Source: Actinotignum schaalii_C
Lineage (GTDB): Bacteria > Actinomycetota > Actinomycetes > Actinomycetales > Actinomycetaceae
Reading direction: 5' to 3'
Assembly (NCBI RefSeq): GCF_034119425.1
Contig: NZ_JAWUEL010000035.1
Coordinates: 1-20,348 of the forward strand
Length of the DNA: 20,348 nucleotides
Shown here: one piece after another, positions 6,907 to 15,411 of the stretch
Layout of the letters: each line of letters opens with the position of its first letter
How positions within the stretch are numbered: position 1 is the stretch's first letter
The notes under the pieces: model-generated
Told to the model about the DNA's origin: nothing
The model's database searches: none
The model's input: the letters and a program-made list of their open reading frames with translations, nothing else
Made by a program: the position numbers and the translations under genes

Positions 6907-7463
6907 TGACAACACAAAACAGAACCATCGGTTTATTTGCGACGCTGGTGCTTGCGGTGGCCGCTGGCTGCCAAGCCTCCGAACCCGAAACAAAGCCAAC
7001 CATGCCTGCGCCGGCGTCGCTGGCCGCAATGATGCCACGCTGCCTCACCAACACCCCAGACGTTACTGAGGCGGACCCGGAAAGCATCGCCGACACAGTC
7101 GCGCTCTTGCTTTCATGCCAGGATTCGCGCACGGACGCCAGCCCGCTTGACGCTTATAAGCGAGCAAGCCAGTACCTCGCTGAGTCTCTCCAGCCCGGCG
7201 AGGAGGCGCGGGTGCGTGGGGGAGCAGCCTGGGAAACCCTCAAAACAAACGACGCATACACGGCTATAACCGTGGAACCGCTGTGGGGACAAGCCCCACC
7301 AGCCGCAGCCACCGATGTCGCTTATGCCGACCGCCAAGTAACCATCACCCCGACGAGCGAGAATGGCTGGACGGGAACCCCCGTGACGACCTTCTACAAC
7401 TTCACGCTCACGAAAAAAGAAGACGGAACATGGCGAGTGAGCAACATTGCAACCGCGAAGTAG
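6906..7463 (+). CDS. Secreted lipoprotein of unknown function
   Basis: This is a 185-residue protein. Start ATG 6906 overlaps the stop of the hydrolase gene and gives a proper signal sequence with lipobox LAVAAGC (C22), so it should be lipid-anchored outside the membrane. The mature part is Ala/Pro-rich at first. It ends in a beta-rich segment (TPVTTFYNFTLTKKEDGTWRVSNIATAK) resembling the last strands of NTF2-like or TcpC-like domains seen in conjugation proteins, but this is only a visual likeness. Two Cys residues (in MPRCLT and LLSCQD) could pair. Coupling with the hydrolase suggests a shared envelope task. Confidence 0.8.
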   Translation: MTTQNRTIGLFATLVLAVAAGCQASEPETKPTMPAPASLAAMMPRCLTNTPDVTEADPESIADTVALLLSCQDSRTDASPLDAYKRASQYLAESLQPGEEARVRGGAAWETLKTNDAYTAITVEPLWGQAPPAAATDVAYADRQVTITPTSENGWTGTPVTTFYNFTLTKKEDGTWRVSNIATAK

Positions 7464-7496
7464 CAGGTTAGGGGCATCCTCGCAACTCTATTGTAG

Positions 7497-7502
7497 TATA
7501 GT
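7497..7502 (+). promoter_or_regulatory. Possible -10 element for the small membrane protein gene
   Basis: TATAGT lies in an AT-rich patch (7487-7505) within an otherwise GC-rich 75-bp gap. No convincing -35 hexamer sits 16-18 nt upstream, so this is weak evidence. Confidence 0.3.
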
Positions 7503-7538
7503 ATCACAACCAGTCCTGGGGAGAAGGGAACCAGAAAA

Positions 7539-7928
7539 ATGAGCCAACCAACCAACACCTACCCGCCACTACCGCCAGACCTGGCATACGGGGACCCGAC
7601 CTACGACGCCAGCGTCTACATGCCAGAGCCAGCCCGCCCGCGGAGCAGAACCATGCGGACATTCTCGTGGATTCGCCGCCACTACCGCACTGGCTTCCTT
7701 ATTACCGGAATACTAGGCGCGGTTACCGCACCTTTTTATATGCCTGACCAGTACGGGCCGGGCTGGGGCGTCTACTTCGCCTTCTTCTACCTTGTGTTCG
7801 GCTACCAGATTTACATGCACGGCATCTTCTTCGGGATCCTGAAGGGGATTATGTGGACCATCCTGTTCCCCATCCTGATCATCCTCATGTTCACGCCACT
7901 CATCGCAGCCGCGGCCCGCAACCCCTAA
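7539..7928 (+). CDS. Small membrane protein
   Basis: This is a 129-residue protein with ribosome site GGGAGAAGGGA. A Pro-rich cytoplasmic-looking N-terminus (1-36) and a basic patch (RPRSRTMRTFSWIRRHYR, 33-50) precede three hydrophobic segments at about 52-68, 77-98 and 102-126. The basic patch favours an inside N-terminus. No family is recognised. Its place after the envelope genes and before the methylase/helicase suggests a T4SS-linked membrane component. Confidence 0.8.
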   Translation: MSQPTNTYPPLPPDLAYGDPTYDASVYMPEPARPRSRTMRTFSWIRRHYRTGFLITGILGAVTAPFYMPDQYGPGWGVYFAFFYLVFGYQIYMHGIFFGILKGIMWTILFPILIILMFTPLIAAAARNP

Positions 7929-7937
7929 ACCTCAAAA

Positions 7938-7950
7938 TGTGTTGAACACA
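7938..7950. promoter_or_regulatory. 13-bp palindrome, operator-like
   Basis: TGTGTTGAACACA is a perfect 6-bp inverted repeat around a central G. It lies in the 90-bp gap before the giant methylase/helicase gene, a suitable place for a dimeric regulator. No regulator gene is linked to it by sequence. Confidence 0.45.
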
Positions 7951-7951
7951 A

Positions 7952-8019
7952 TCACTAGCTAAGTGACCCCAAAAAACCAATTCCCGGGCCATGCCCGGGA
8001 GGATGGAGACACTTAGCTA
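7952..8019 (+). promoter_or_regulatory. Alternative RNA structures over the start of the methylase/helicase gene
   Basis: A GC-rich hairpin (TCCCGGGC 7982-7989 with GCCCGGGA 7993-8000, 3-nt loop) sits inside a longer-range 10-bp stem, 7956-7965 (tagctaagtg) with 8010-8019 (cacttagcta). That stem reaches the A of the start codon. The ribosome site GGATGGAG (8001-8008) lies between the two. The left arm can instead pair locally (TCACT 7952-7956 with AGTGA 7962-7966), which excludes the long stem. This could control translation initiation. There is no T run after the hairpin on the plus strand, so it is not a simple terminator. Confidence 0.5.
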
Positions 8020-11000
8020 TGGTGCGACGCACAAAAATCTCGAGCGGGCAAGAAGCCCTCTTCGACCTCACCTTCTACCTCAACACAACCAGCCCTCAAG
8101 GAGACTCTCATGAGCAAGGAAACCCGCCAACAACTGGAAGCGAACGTCAACGAAGCGACGCTGGAGACACAGAACGCGCTCGAGCAAGCACTCCTAGCGG
8201 CCTACCCGCCAGCCAGCGAGAACTGGACCGATCAAGTGGCAGCGCGCCAGACCGCGGCAGCGACAGCCCGGATGGAAGCAGCATACGAAGCAGCCGCGAT
8301 CATGGACGCTTACGAGGAGGAGGAGTCCCTGGAGATTTGGAAGAATCAGGCCCTTCCCGAACCACTCCCGACAATCCTCGCCAACGAATGGATGACCCAG
8401 TATTGGGACATGTCGGACTGGGTGCTGCGCGGGGATCAGCTGGAGGACCCGGAAGCGATAGCCGAGATGAGGGCCGAGATGATCGAGCAGGCCGAGAACC
8501 GAGTCGAGGAAGCGGCTCGGGACTGGTTGAACCGCTTAGTCGACGAAGTGATGGGCCGCGAGTCCAAAGAACTCCAAGCGACATTCAACCTGGCCTACCT
8601 CAAGGACGCATTCAAGAATCAACACGAGATGAACGACATCGACCCGTTCATTCTGAGCTGGGAAGCGGTGGAGAAAGTCTTGATAGAACAAGCACCGTTC
8701 TACCTGAAAACCGAGTATTACCATCCCCAGCCCTGGGCGATCGAGTTGAAAGAAGCCGGCCTTCTTACCAACTAGCCACCCAAGTCAGTCCGCGCGGCGA
8801 GAAAGCCCGGATAGAGGCGAACCTCGCTGCACTGCGCCTCCTCACCCAACTAGGCGACCGCACCCCAACCACTGATGAGCAGGAGGTGTTGGCACGGTTT
8901 TCCGGGTGGGGAGGCCTCTCCACGCTTTTCGACACTAAAAACGACACCTACAAACACGAACGCCAGACTTTGCAGTCTCTTGTGGATGAGGCGGCTTATA
9001 AGCGGGCGCTCCAAAGTACGGCTAATGCCCACTACACCCAGCCCACTATCGCCCGCCTCCTTTGGCAGTCCCTCCAGTCGTTAGGGCTGGGGGAAGACGC
9101 GCGGGTGGTGGAACCCGGCTGCGGCGTCGGCATGTTCATCGGCACCGCACCCGAAACAATCCGCATGGTGGGTGTTGAGATCGACCCTACCCCGGCCGCT
9201 ATCGCCGCCCGACTCTACCCAAACGCCGAGATCAGGAACGAGTCTTATACCGACACGGACCTTGACGAAGCTGGTTATTTCGACGCCGGTATCGGGAACG
9301 TGCCCTTTGGTAACTTCCGCCCGTATGACCCGGTCTATAACGCGGGCAATCACACCATCCACAACTATTTTCTTTCCAAGGCCCTTGCGCAGGTGCGGCC
9401 CGGTGGCATTGTTGCGGTGCTTACCTCGCGCTACACCATGGACGCAAAGAACCCGGGGATCCGCCGCGAACTCTACGCCCGCGCCGACCTGTTGGGTGCT
9501 GTCCGCCTACCGGCCGGCACGCATGAGGCTATGGCTGGCACGGATGTCGTCTCAGACATCTTGATCTTCCGACGTCGGGAAAAAGGCGAAGAACCGCAGC
9601 CTTTCGATTGGGAATACACCCACCTACTCAAGGCTGGTGCGGGTGAGTTTCCGGTGAATGAATACTTCCACACCCACACCGAGCACGTGCTGGGGGAATG
9701 GGAAGAAACCACCAACCAGTACGGCCCGGTGCTTAGCGTGACCGGCAATATAGATGCCCTGGAGGGGCAGCTTGCCACCACCCTCGCCACGATCACCTCC
9801 CAAGCGCGGGAGTCCGGCCTCATCTTTACCCCACGCCGTGATGCTTACGAGGGCGAGATTGCGCTGCGCCCGGTCGACCAAGAAAAACTCGGCCGCATCA
9901 CCAAGACCGAGACCGGCTTCGAGCGCTACACGGCGAATGGCAATACGCCTGTCAGAATCGCGAAAAACGCTACCGCTCAACTCACAGCGCTCCTGGATCT
10001 ACGCGACCGGACTCGGGCGTTGGTGGAGTTTGAGTCCCAAACCCAGGAAAACCCACCCACACTCACCCAAGCCCGCAACCGCCTGAAAACTGCCTACGAA
10101 GAATACGTAGCACGGTTCGGGCCATTGAATTCCCAGCGGGAGCGGTGGTATACGGATAAGAAAACCGGGGAAGAAAAACTATCGTGGGTTGACGTACCTG
10201 CGGTGCGTGTCTTCCGCTCTGACCCCGACGCGGCCCTCACCATGGCTATCGAGATTTTCGATAAAGACACCCGCACGGCACGCCCTGCCGGGATCCTTGA
10301 GCGGCGCCAAATCGGCATCACCTTCAAACCCCTAGGCGCAGACACTATTGAGGACGGTCTGGCTATCTGTATGGTTGAGAAAGGCCGCGTTGACCCCGAA
10401 TACATTTCATACCTCACCGGCCAAACCAGCGAGGAAGTTATGGCCGGCTTGCGCGAGCATACCTTCTTCGACCCGGAAAGCGGCGAACTGATGGAGCGCA
10501 GCGCTTATCTATCGGGCAATATTCACACCAAGCTAGAAGCCGCTCAGGCCGCACTCGAAACCGATGCTCGCATGAGCGAGAATATCGCGGCCCTCAAAGC
10601 TGCTCTGCCCGAACCACTCTCGCTCTCGGATATCGAGATTAGTCCGGGTGCGCCGTGGATAAGCGTTGCCGACCATCACGACTTTTACTCTCAAGTGGTG
10701 ATGGGGTGGCACCAGCAACGGGTTGGGCAAGTGGGCTATAACCCGGTTACCGGTGCCTGGAAAGCTGTCCAGGACGGCTACCAGCCTTCCGCAAAGGCTC
10801 GTCGCATATGGAACACGGACAGGCGTAGTGGTACGGAAATCTTCGCGGCGCTCCTCAATCACACCTCGATCACGGTGAAATCAAAAACCATTGACGGTGA
10901 AGAATTCATCGACCGGGCGGAAACCGCGGCCGTCGCCCAGAAAATGGAAGACATGGCCACCGCTTTCACCGAATGGATCTGGGCAGACGGCGAACGAGCA

Positions 11001-14000
11001 TCGCGTCTAGAGCGCCGCTATAACCAAATGTTTAACTCGTTCGTGCCCCGCGACTACACGCAGGCAGGAGAAAAGCTCACTCTGCCGGGCCTGGCGAAAG
11101 ACATCACCCCATATAGCCATCAGCGCTCGGGCGTGGCCCGCATGATCTACCAAGAATCCGTCGGGCTATTCCATGAGGTCGGGGCAGGCAAGACGAAGAC
11201 AATGATCATGGGGGCGATGGAACTAAGGCGCCTCGGCCTCATCCACAAACCCGTCATCACGGTGCCAGCAAACGTGCTTTACCAGTTCGCTGCCGAATTC
11301 CAACAAACCTACCCCGCCGCCCGCGTCCTCACAGCTAGCGCCGACGACTTGACCAAAAACGGGCGGCGCGAGTTCGTTGCGAAAGTCGCCACCAATGATT
11401 GGGACGCGGTAGTCATGACCCACGAACAGTTCAAAGCATTGGGGTGCTCAAATAAGACCCAGGCCGAATACATTGAGGCGCGCATAGGGGAGCTTGAAGA
11501 AGCGATTAAGGCCAGCGATTCATCCTCCACAATCCAAGAGATGACCAACCAAATCAACTCGCTGGAAGGTGCCTTGAAAAAGGCGCTTGATCATCCCACC
11601 GACCCGGGGATCTCGTTTGAGGAAACAGGCATCGACTACATCATCGCCGACGAAGCACACCGCTACAAAAACCTCAAAATCATTACGAAACTCGAGGGTA
11701 TCGGCACCAGCGACGGCAATGCGTACACGGCCGACTTGGACATGAAACTCCACTACCTCAGAGACAAGAATCCGGGCGGGCGTATCTGTACCCTCGCAAC
11801 AGCCACCCCCATCTCCAACAGCCTCGCGGAGGCACATACGATGATGCGCTACCTCGCGCCTGGAGTTTTGAAGGCTGCGGGCATTGAGCCCTTCGATGCG
11901 TTCGCTGCCACCTTCACGCGCTCGGAGCGGAAAGCCGAAATCTCGCCCTCCGGGGGTTTCCGTATGCGTACCCGCATCTCCCGCTTCCACAATTTACCCG
12001 AGTTTTTGAGTTTGTGGGGTATCGCGGCCGACGTGAAAACGTCGGCCGAACTCTCCCTCAACATTCCGCTTCTCGCGCCGAACAGTGAGGGTGAGCGCGG
12101 CCCGCAAATCGTGTCTATCGACGGCGGAGAACGCATGAAAGCGTTCATGGACGAGATCGCCCGCCGCGCAGACAATATCGCAGCAGGGGCTAGTGGCAAT
12201 GACAACATGCTCGCCCTCTCCACCGATGGGAGGCTTGGCGCCCTCGACCTGAGACTGCGCGGCCGCGAACCTATCGACCACCCCGTCAGCGAAGTTGCCG
12301 CCCGTAACATCTACCGGATCTGGGAACAGACTAAAGACAACCGCTATAGCGGCATCGATGGTGAAGAATCCGCTATCCCGGGGGCGTTGCAGCTGGTCTT
12401 CTGCGACTACGACACACCCAAGCCTGGGTGGAATACTTACGATGCGCTCCGAAGCGAACTCTATGAGCTGGGTCTGCCGGAAGGCTCGGTGCGGTTCATC
12501 CACGAAGCACCCAATAATGCAGCAAAAGAAGAACTCTTCCGAGACTGCCGAGAAGGCAAAGTCGCGGTCTTGATCGGCTCCACACAAAAAATGGGAACCG
12601 GCACCAACGTCCAAAAACGCTGCATCGCCACCCACCATTTGGACGTGCCGTGGCGGCCCACCGACATCACCCAACGCGACGGCCGCATGGTCCGGCAAGG
12701 TAACGAAAACCCGGAAGTCTACAACTACCGCTACGTGGTGACCGGTTCGTTTGCGGCCTACATGTGGCAAACAAACGAACGCAAAGCGCGCTCAATCGCC
12801 CAGATCATGACCAACAAGGCCGGCACCCGTTCTGTCGAGGATGTCTCGCCGGAGGAGATGGAGGCCGGCCGTGCCAAAGCAATCGCCACCGGTAATCCGC
12901 TCCTGCTCGAAAAATGCGAAGTGGACGCAACCCTACAAAAATACAAAGCGCTCCACTCGTCTTGGCAGCGCACCCGCAACCGGGCCATCGACGACACCCG
13001 CACGCTAGGCTTACGCATCCGAGCCGCAGAGCAAACCATCGCCACCCTGGAGCACCTCCAGCAATACATCCGTGATACGAGCGGGGATAAGTTCCAGATC
13101 CGGATTGAGAACGGCACATTTACGGAGCGGGCCGCGGCCGCCCAAGCCCTCTCACGCGCCTTCACTGCACGCATATCGCCCTACATTATTGATAACGTAC
13201 GCCGCACCGGGAGCACCTATTCGTTACCACGTGGCGTGAGAATAGAACTCGGAGGCATCGAGCTTGACATCGCGCGGGTCGAGGCCGAAAGCCGACTCGG
13301 CACGGTCTCCGACGTCTCAATCGTCTTCACACCGCTCGATTTGAAAGATGTGCGGTACGGGCCACGCACGAGTATTCCCCTCTCGATCTTGCAACGCGGT
13401 CAAGCAGGCCTGATCCAACGCCTCGAAAACCTCGTCGCGTCACTGCCACAGCGCCTTGAGGAAGAAAAAGAAAACCTTAACTCCTTGCGTGATGAGGCTG
13501 AAACCGCCCGCGAGATCGCGAACAAAGACTTTCCACACGAAGCCGAGTACGCGGCGGTGCGTGCGCGTTCAAAAGAAATCACGATCGCTCTGGAAGACCA
13601 AGGAGACAGCAAGGCACACCGCGAACAAGAAACGCGGTTCAGGGAAGGCATCAAACACGAAGAACACGAAGGATTCTTCGACGGACTTGCCTCCTGGCCG
13701 CGCATCCCACTCCCACCCAAACCAACCCCTCTTGAAACGATAGAGAACTGGGAGACGCGCCCACCCGTCGCACGCTACGAATCACGTGAGTATGTATGGG
13801 AGGTGCTTGGGATTGTGGCCGGCAGTCAAAATGGACAAGCACTCACGCGCCTAACCAGCGACAACCAAACCCACTTGTTTGTCGCGGACCTCCTCGAGCT
13901 GGAAGCCATGAGCGATCCACTCACCCACGCGCCCGGGACTGTACCGCAGCCACTCGTCCACCGCACCCCACTCGACGAAGTCCAGCGGGAAGACGAAACG

Positions 14001-14987
14001 CTAGCGGCCACCGATAACCACAGCGAGCAAAGGGAGCTAAGCGATGCGGGGGAGGCGACTAGCGACGTCGCCGATCATGTAGACGACGAACAGCCAGCGG
14101 CCACGATACGACCGAGTATCCCTACTCTCTACGATGGTGTCGAGCGTACTGCGCTCACTGAGGCTGCACCCGGGATCTATATCGCGGAGTACGGTGAGAG
14201 CGTCGTTACCTTCCTTGACGAAGAACGCAACGAGCAAGTCGGTGTGCCGTATCAAAGACTCTTCCCCGAACCCGGCGAACCCGCACTCTACGCCTACCCA
14301 GACCTGGATATTGCGCAGACTGGCAACGTCGCGGGGAGCGGGCAAGTCGCCCGCGCAATGCTTCTTGGTTCACGTCAAGACGCCGCGTATCTCGACGAGG
14401 CTGCGCCCGGCTGGCGCACCGCTATAGACGCGCCAGACGCACCTGATACGCGCGATCTTGAGACCACAGACGCGGATGATGTCAGCAGCGAGACGAGCGT
14501 CAATATCCGGTATGTTCCACCGATCTACCGGGGTGAAACACCCGAGCGCGTGGAGGTGCTTGCCCCGGGTATTGAAACCGCAACCTATGAGAGTGTGGGC
14601 ACGGTAGTGTTCCTTGACCCCGAGGTCGATGCACTCCTACCCAGCCGCTACAAGGCATCCTTGTTTGCGTATCCCGGATCCGAAACGAGCGCCGCTTACC
14701 GGGAAGACAAACCACGCGAAGCACACCTACGCGGCAGTGCACAACTGGTGCGCGCGCTCTTCCTTGGCAGTAGGGAAGACGCACGCTACTGCCACGCGGT
14801 TGACCCGACATGGAACCAAGAAGCGAGCGAGGTACGTGCGCAATACAGGGCGTATTGCGAGGCGAACTATGAACGCCAAGCGGCCGCTCCGATCTTCACC
14901 GCGGTGAGCCGTGCGGTAAACGCAGCACGCACTATTGGACAGCGTGAAACGAGCGATCCGCGCGAGCACGGAAACGCACTCATGTAA
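8019..14987 (+). CDS. Giant N6-adenine methylase / SNF2-like helicase fusion (DarB-like)
   Basis: This is a 2322-residue protein. After a short N-terminus (MVRRTKISSGQEALFDLTF) comes a disordered Arg/Ser/Gly/Pro linker (about 30-250). The methylase domain follows, with SAM motif VVEPGCGVGMFIG (E365) and catalytic-type NVPF (427-430) in place of NPPY/F. The superfamily 2 helicase has Walker A HEVGAGKTKT (1052-1061), DEAH (1211-1214), TATPISNS, and motif VI QRDGRMVRQGN (from 1552). The layout fits COG4646-like proteins, including phage P1 DarB, which shields incoming DNA from type I restriction. That role here is inference. The C-terminus holds two copies of a domain of about 95 residues (2037-2132 and 2169-2265). 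The linker region shares its DNA with another gene in a different frame. ATG 8019 is preceded by GGATGGAG. Confidence 0.9.
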   Translation: MVRRTKISSGQEALFDLTFYLNTTSPQGDSHEQGNPPTTGSERQRSDAGDTERARASTPSGLPASQRELDRSSGSAPDRGSDSPDGSSIRSSRDHGRLRGGGVPGDLEESGPSRTTPDNPRQRMDDPVLGHVGLGAARGSAGGPGSDSRDEGRDDRAGREPSRGSGSGLVEPLSRRSDGPRVQRTPSDIQPGLPQGRIQESTRDERHRPVHSELGSGGESLDRTSTVLPENRVLPSPALGDRVERSRPSYQLATQVSPRGEKARIEANLAALRLLTQLGDRTPTTDEQEVLARFSGWGGLSTLFDTKNDTYKHERQTLQSLVDEAAYKRALQSTANAHYTQPTIARLLWQSLQSLGLGEDARVVEPGCGVGMFIGTAPETIRMVGVEIDPTPAAIAARLYPNAEIRNESYTDTDLDEAGYFDAGIGNVPFGNFRPYDPVYNAGNHTIHNYFLSKALAQVRPGGIVAVLTSRYTMDAKNPGIRRELYARADLLGAVRLPAGTHEAMAGTDVVSDILIFRRREKGEEPQPFDWEYTHLLKAGAGEFPVNEYFHTHTEHVLGEWEETTNQYGPVLSVTGNIDALEGQLATTLATITSQARESGLIFTPRRDAYEGEIALRPVDQEKLGRITKTETGFERYTANGNTPVRIAKNATAQLTALLDLRDRTRALVEFESQTQENPPTLTQARNRLKTAYEEYVARFGPLNSQRERWYTDKKTGEEKLSWVDVPAVRVFRSDPDAALTMAIEIFDKDTRTARPAGILERRQIGITFKPLGADTIEDGLAICMVEKGRVDPEYISYLTGQTSEEVMAGLREHTFFDPESGELMERSAYLSGNIHTKLEAAQAALETDARMSENIAALKAALPEPLSLSDIEISPGAPWISVADHHDFYSQVVMGWHQQRVGQVGYNPVTGAWKAVQDGYQPSAKARRIWNTDRRSGTEIFAALLNHTSITVKSKTIDGEEFIDRAETAAVAQKMEDMATAFTEWIWADGERASRLERRYNQMFNSFVPRDYTQAGEKLTLPGLAKDITPYSHQRSGVARMIYQESVGLFHEVGAGKTKTMIMGAMELRRLGLIHKPVITVPANVLYQFAAEFQQTYPAARVLTASADDLTKNGRREFVAKVATNDWDAVVMTHEQFKALGCSNKTQAEYIEARIGELEEAIKASDSSSTIQEMTNQINSLEGALKKALDHPTDPGISFEETGIDYIIADEAHRYKNLKIITKLEGIGTSDGNAYTADLDMKLHYLRDKNPGGRICTLATATPISNSLAEAHTMMRYLAPGVLKAAGIEPFDAFAATFTRSERKAEISPSGGFRMRTRISRFHNLPEFLSLWGIAADVKTSAELSLNIPLLAPNSEGERGPQIVSIDGGERMKAFMDEIARRADNIAAGASGNDNMLALSTDGRLGALDLRLRGREPIDHPVSEVAARNIYRIWEQTKDNRYSGIDGEESAIPGALQLVFCDYDTPKPGWNTYDALRSELYELGLPEGSVRFIHEAPNNAAKEELFRDCREGKVAVLIGSTQKMGTGTNVQKRCIATHHLDVPWRPTDITQRDGRMVRQGNENPEVYNYRYVVTGSFAAYMWQTNERKARSIAQIMTNKAGTRSVEDVSPEEMEAGRAKAIATGNPLLLEKCEVDATLQKYKALHSSWQRTRNRAIDDTRTLGLRIRAAEQTIATLEHLQQYIRDTSGDKFQIRIENGTFTERAAAAQALSRAFTARISPYIIDNVRRTGSTYSLPRGVRIELGGIELDIARVEAESRLGTVSDVSIVFTPLDLKDVRYGPRTSIPLSILQRGQAGLIQRLENLVASLPQRLEEEKENLNSLRDEAETAREIANKDFPHEAEYAAVRARSKEITIALEDQGDSKAHREQETRFREGIKHEEHEGFFDGLASWPRIPLPPKPTPLETIENWETRPPVARYESREYVWEVLGIVAGSQNGQALTRLTSDNQTHLFVADLLELEAMSDPLTHAPGTVPQPLVHRTPLDEVQREDETLAATDNHSEQRELSDAGEATSDVADHVDDEQPAATIRPSIPTLYDGVERTALTEAAPGIYIAEYGESVVTFLDEERNEQVGVPYQRLFPEPGEPALYAYPDLDIAQTGNVAGSGQVARAMLLGSRQDAAYLDEAAPGWRTAIDAPDAPDTRDLETTDADDVSSETSVNIRYVPPIYRGETPERVEVLAPGIETATYESVGTVVFLDPEVDALLPSRYKASLFAYPGSETSAAYREDKPREAHLRGSAQLVRALFLGSREDARYCHAVDPTWNQEASEVRAQYRAYCEANYERQAAAPIFTAVSRAVNAARTIGQRETSDPREHGNALM
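8110..8775 (+). CDS. Nested gene: acidic helical protein of 221 residues
   Basis: The ribosome site AAGGAG lies 7 nt before ATG 8110. The codons favour G or C in third position as in neighbouring genes, and the product is a well-composed, acidic, helical protein with many Glu, Ala and aromatic residues (for example ANEWMTQYWDMSDWVLRGDQLEDPEAI is in it, shown in part). It lies wholly inside the larger gene in another frame. The larger frame reads as low-complexity R/S/G/D/P across exactly this span, as expected for an overprinted product. I do not recognise the family. It is probably a genuine gene coexisting with the larger one. It stops at 8773-8775, just before the conserved methylase region begins in the other frame. 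Confidence 0.7.
   Translation: MSKETRQQLEANVNEATLETQNALEQALLAAYPPASENWTDQVAARQTAAATARMEAAYEAAAIMDAYEEEESLEIWKNQALPEPLPTILANEWMTQYWDMSDWVLRGDQLEDPEAIAEMRAEMIEQAENRVEEAARDWLNRLVDEVMGRESKELQATFNLAYLKDAFKNQHEMNDIDPFILSWEAVEKVLIEQAPFYLKTEYYHPQPWAIELKEAGLLTN
12025..12048. other. Perfect 10-bp hairpin with GAAA loop inside the helicase gene
   Basis: The arms cggccgacgt (12025-12034) and acgtcggccg (12039-12048) enclose GAAA. A 10-bp GC-rich stem with a GNRA-type tetraloop would be very stable in RNA. It lies in coding sequence (residues about 1336-1344). It may slow ribosomes, be a binding site, or be chance. Confidence 0.6.
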
Positions 14988-15000
14988 CAAACTGTGATGC

Positions 15001-15059
15001 CGAAACACGCGGCGGGCGGGACACCCACATGCACGGGTTCCCGCCCGCCGTGTGTTTCG
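15001..15059. terminator. Bidirectional terminator between convergent genes
   Basis: A 21-bp inverted repeat (15001-15021 with 15039-15059), with one G/T mismatch, has arms of the type cgaaacacgc...gcgggcggga and a 17-nt loop. It sits 13 nt after the methylase/helicase stop and 7 nt past the end of the minus-strand gene, where convergent transcripts need to end. There is no long T run on either side, so it may work as a strong hairpin or as a block to converging polymerases. Confidence 0.75.
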
Positions 15060-15066
15060 TACCGGA

Positions 15067-15411
15067 CTACATCGCACATTGTTCGTCGTTGCTTGTTTGC
15101 TCCGCGTTGTGCGCGTCTACGCTCGGGCTAGTCGTGCGTTTGGTGCGTGGCTTTTTACGTGCTTGTGCCGGGGCGTTTAGCCCATAGCTTTTCAGTTCGC
15201 GCTCACTCCACCCCGCCTTGAGAGCCTGCGCCCACGCATTCCGATACTCACCCTCAAGCGCGCGCAAGCGCGCCGCAATTTCTTGCAAGTACACACCCGC
15301 ATCAAGGCGCTTGGTAAAGCGTTCTTGCTCGGACGCGCGCAACGCCTCCACCTCTTTACTCACACGCTCAGCGCTGCTTGTCATCGCGTTAGCGTCCATG
15401 TTTTCGTCCAT
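15067..15411 (-). CDS. Small helical protein, possible mobilization accessory
   Basis: This 114-residue protein is read from ATG at 15411 (minus strand), because AAGGAGAAAGAC lies directly before it. A longer in-frame extension to 15615 crosses the hairpin-rich non-coding stretch and has an unnatural composition. The protein has a long charged helix (about 14-58), then AWAQALKAGWSERELKSYGL (60-78), which looks like a small helix-turn-helix or recognition motif, and a basic then acidic disordered tail (KKPRTKRTT). It is the only complete minus-strand gene here. It is divergent from mobC across the hairpin-rich region, so it could bind that region. No family is recognised. Confidence 0.7.
   Translation of the reverse strand: MDENMDANAMTSSAERVSKEVEALRASEQERFTKRLDAGVYLQEIAARLRALEGEYRNAWAQALKAGWSERELKSYGLNAPAQARKKPRTKRTTSPSVDAHNAEQTSNDEQCAM

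Noticed and set aside
7981..8000. Simple rho-independent terminator after the small membrane protein gene
   Set aside because: On the plus strand the hairpin is followed by GGATGGAGAC rather than a T run and overlaps the leader of the next gene, so a translational structure is preferred.
11994..12770. 258-codon open frame on the minus strand within the helicase gene
   Set aside because: It is antisense to conserved helicase motifs, has no ribosome site or neighbours on that strand, and is a usual GC-rich shadow.
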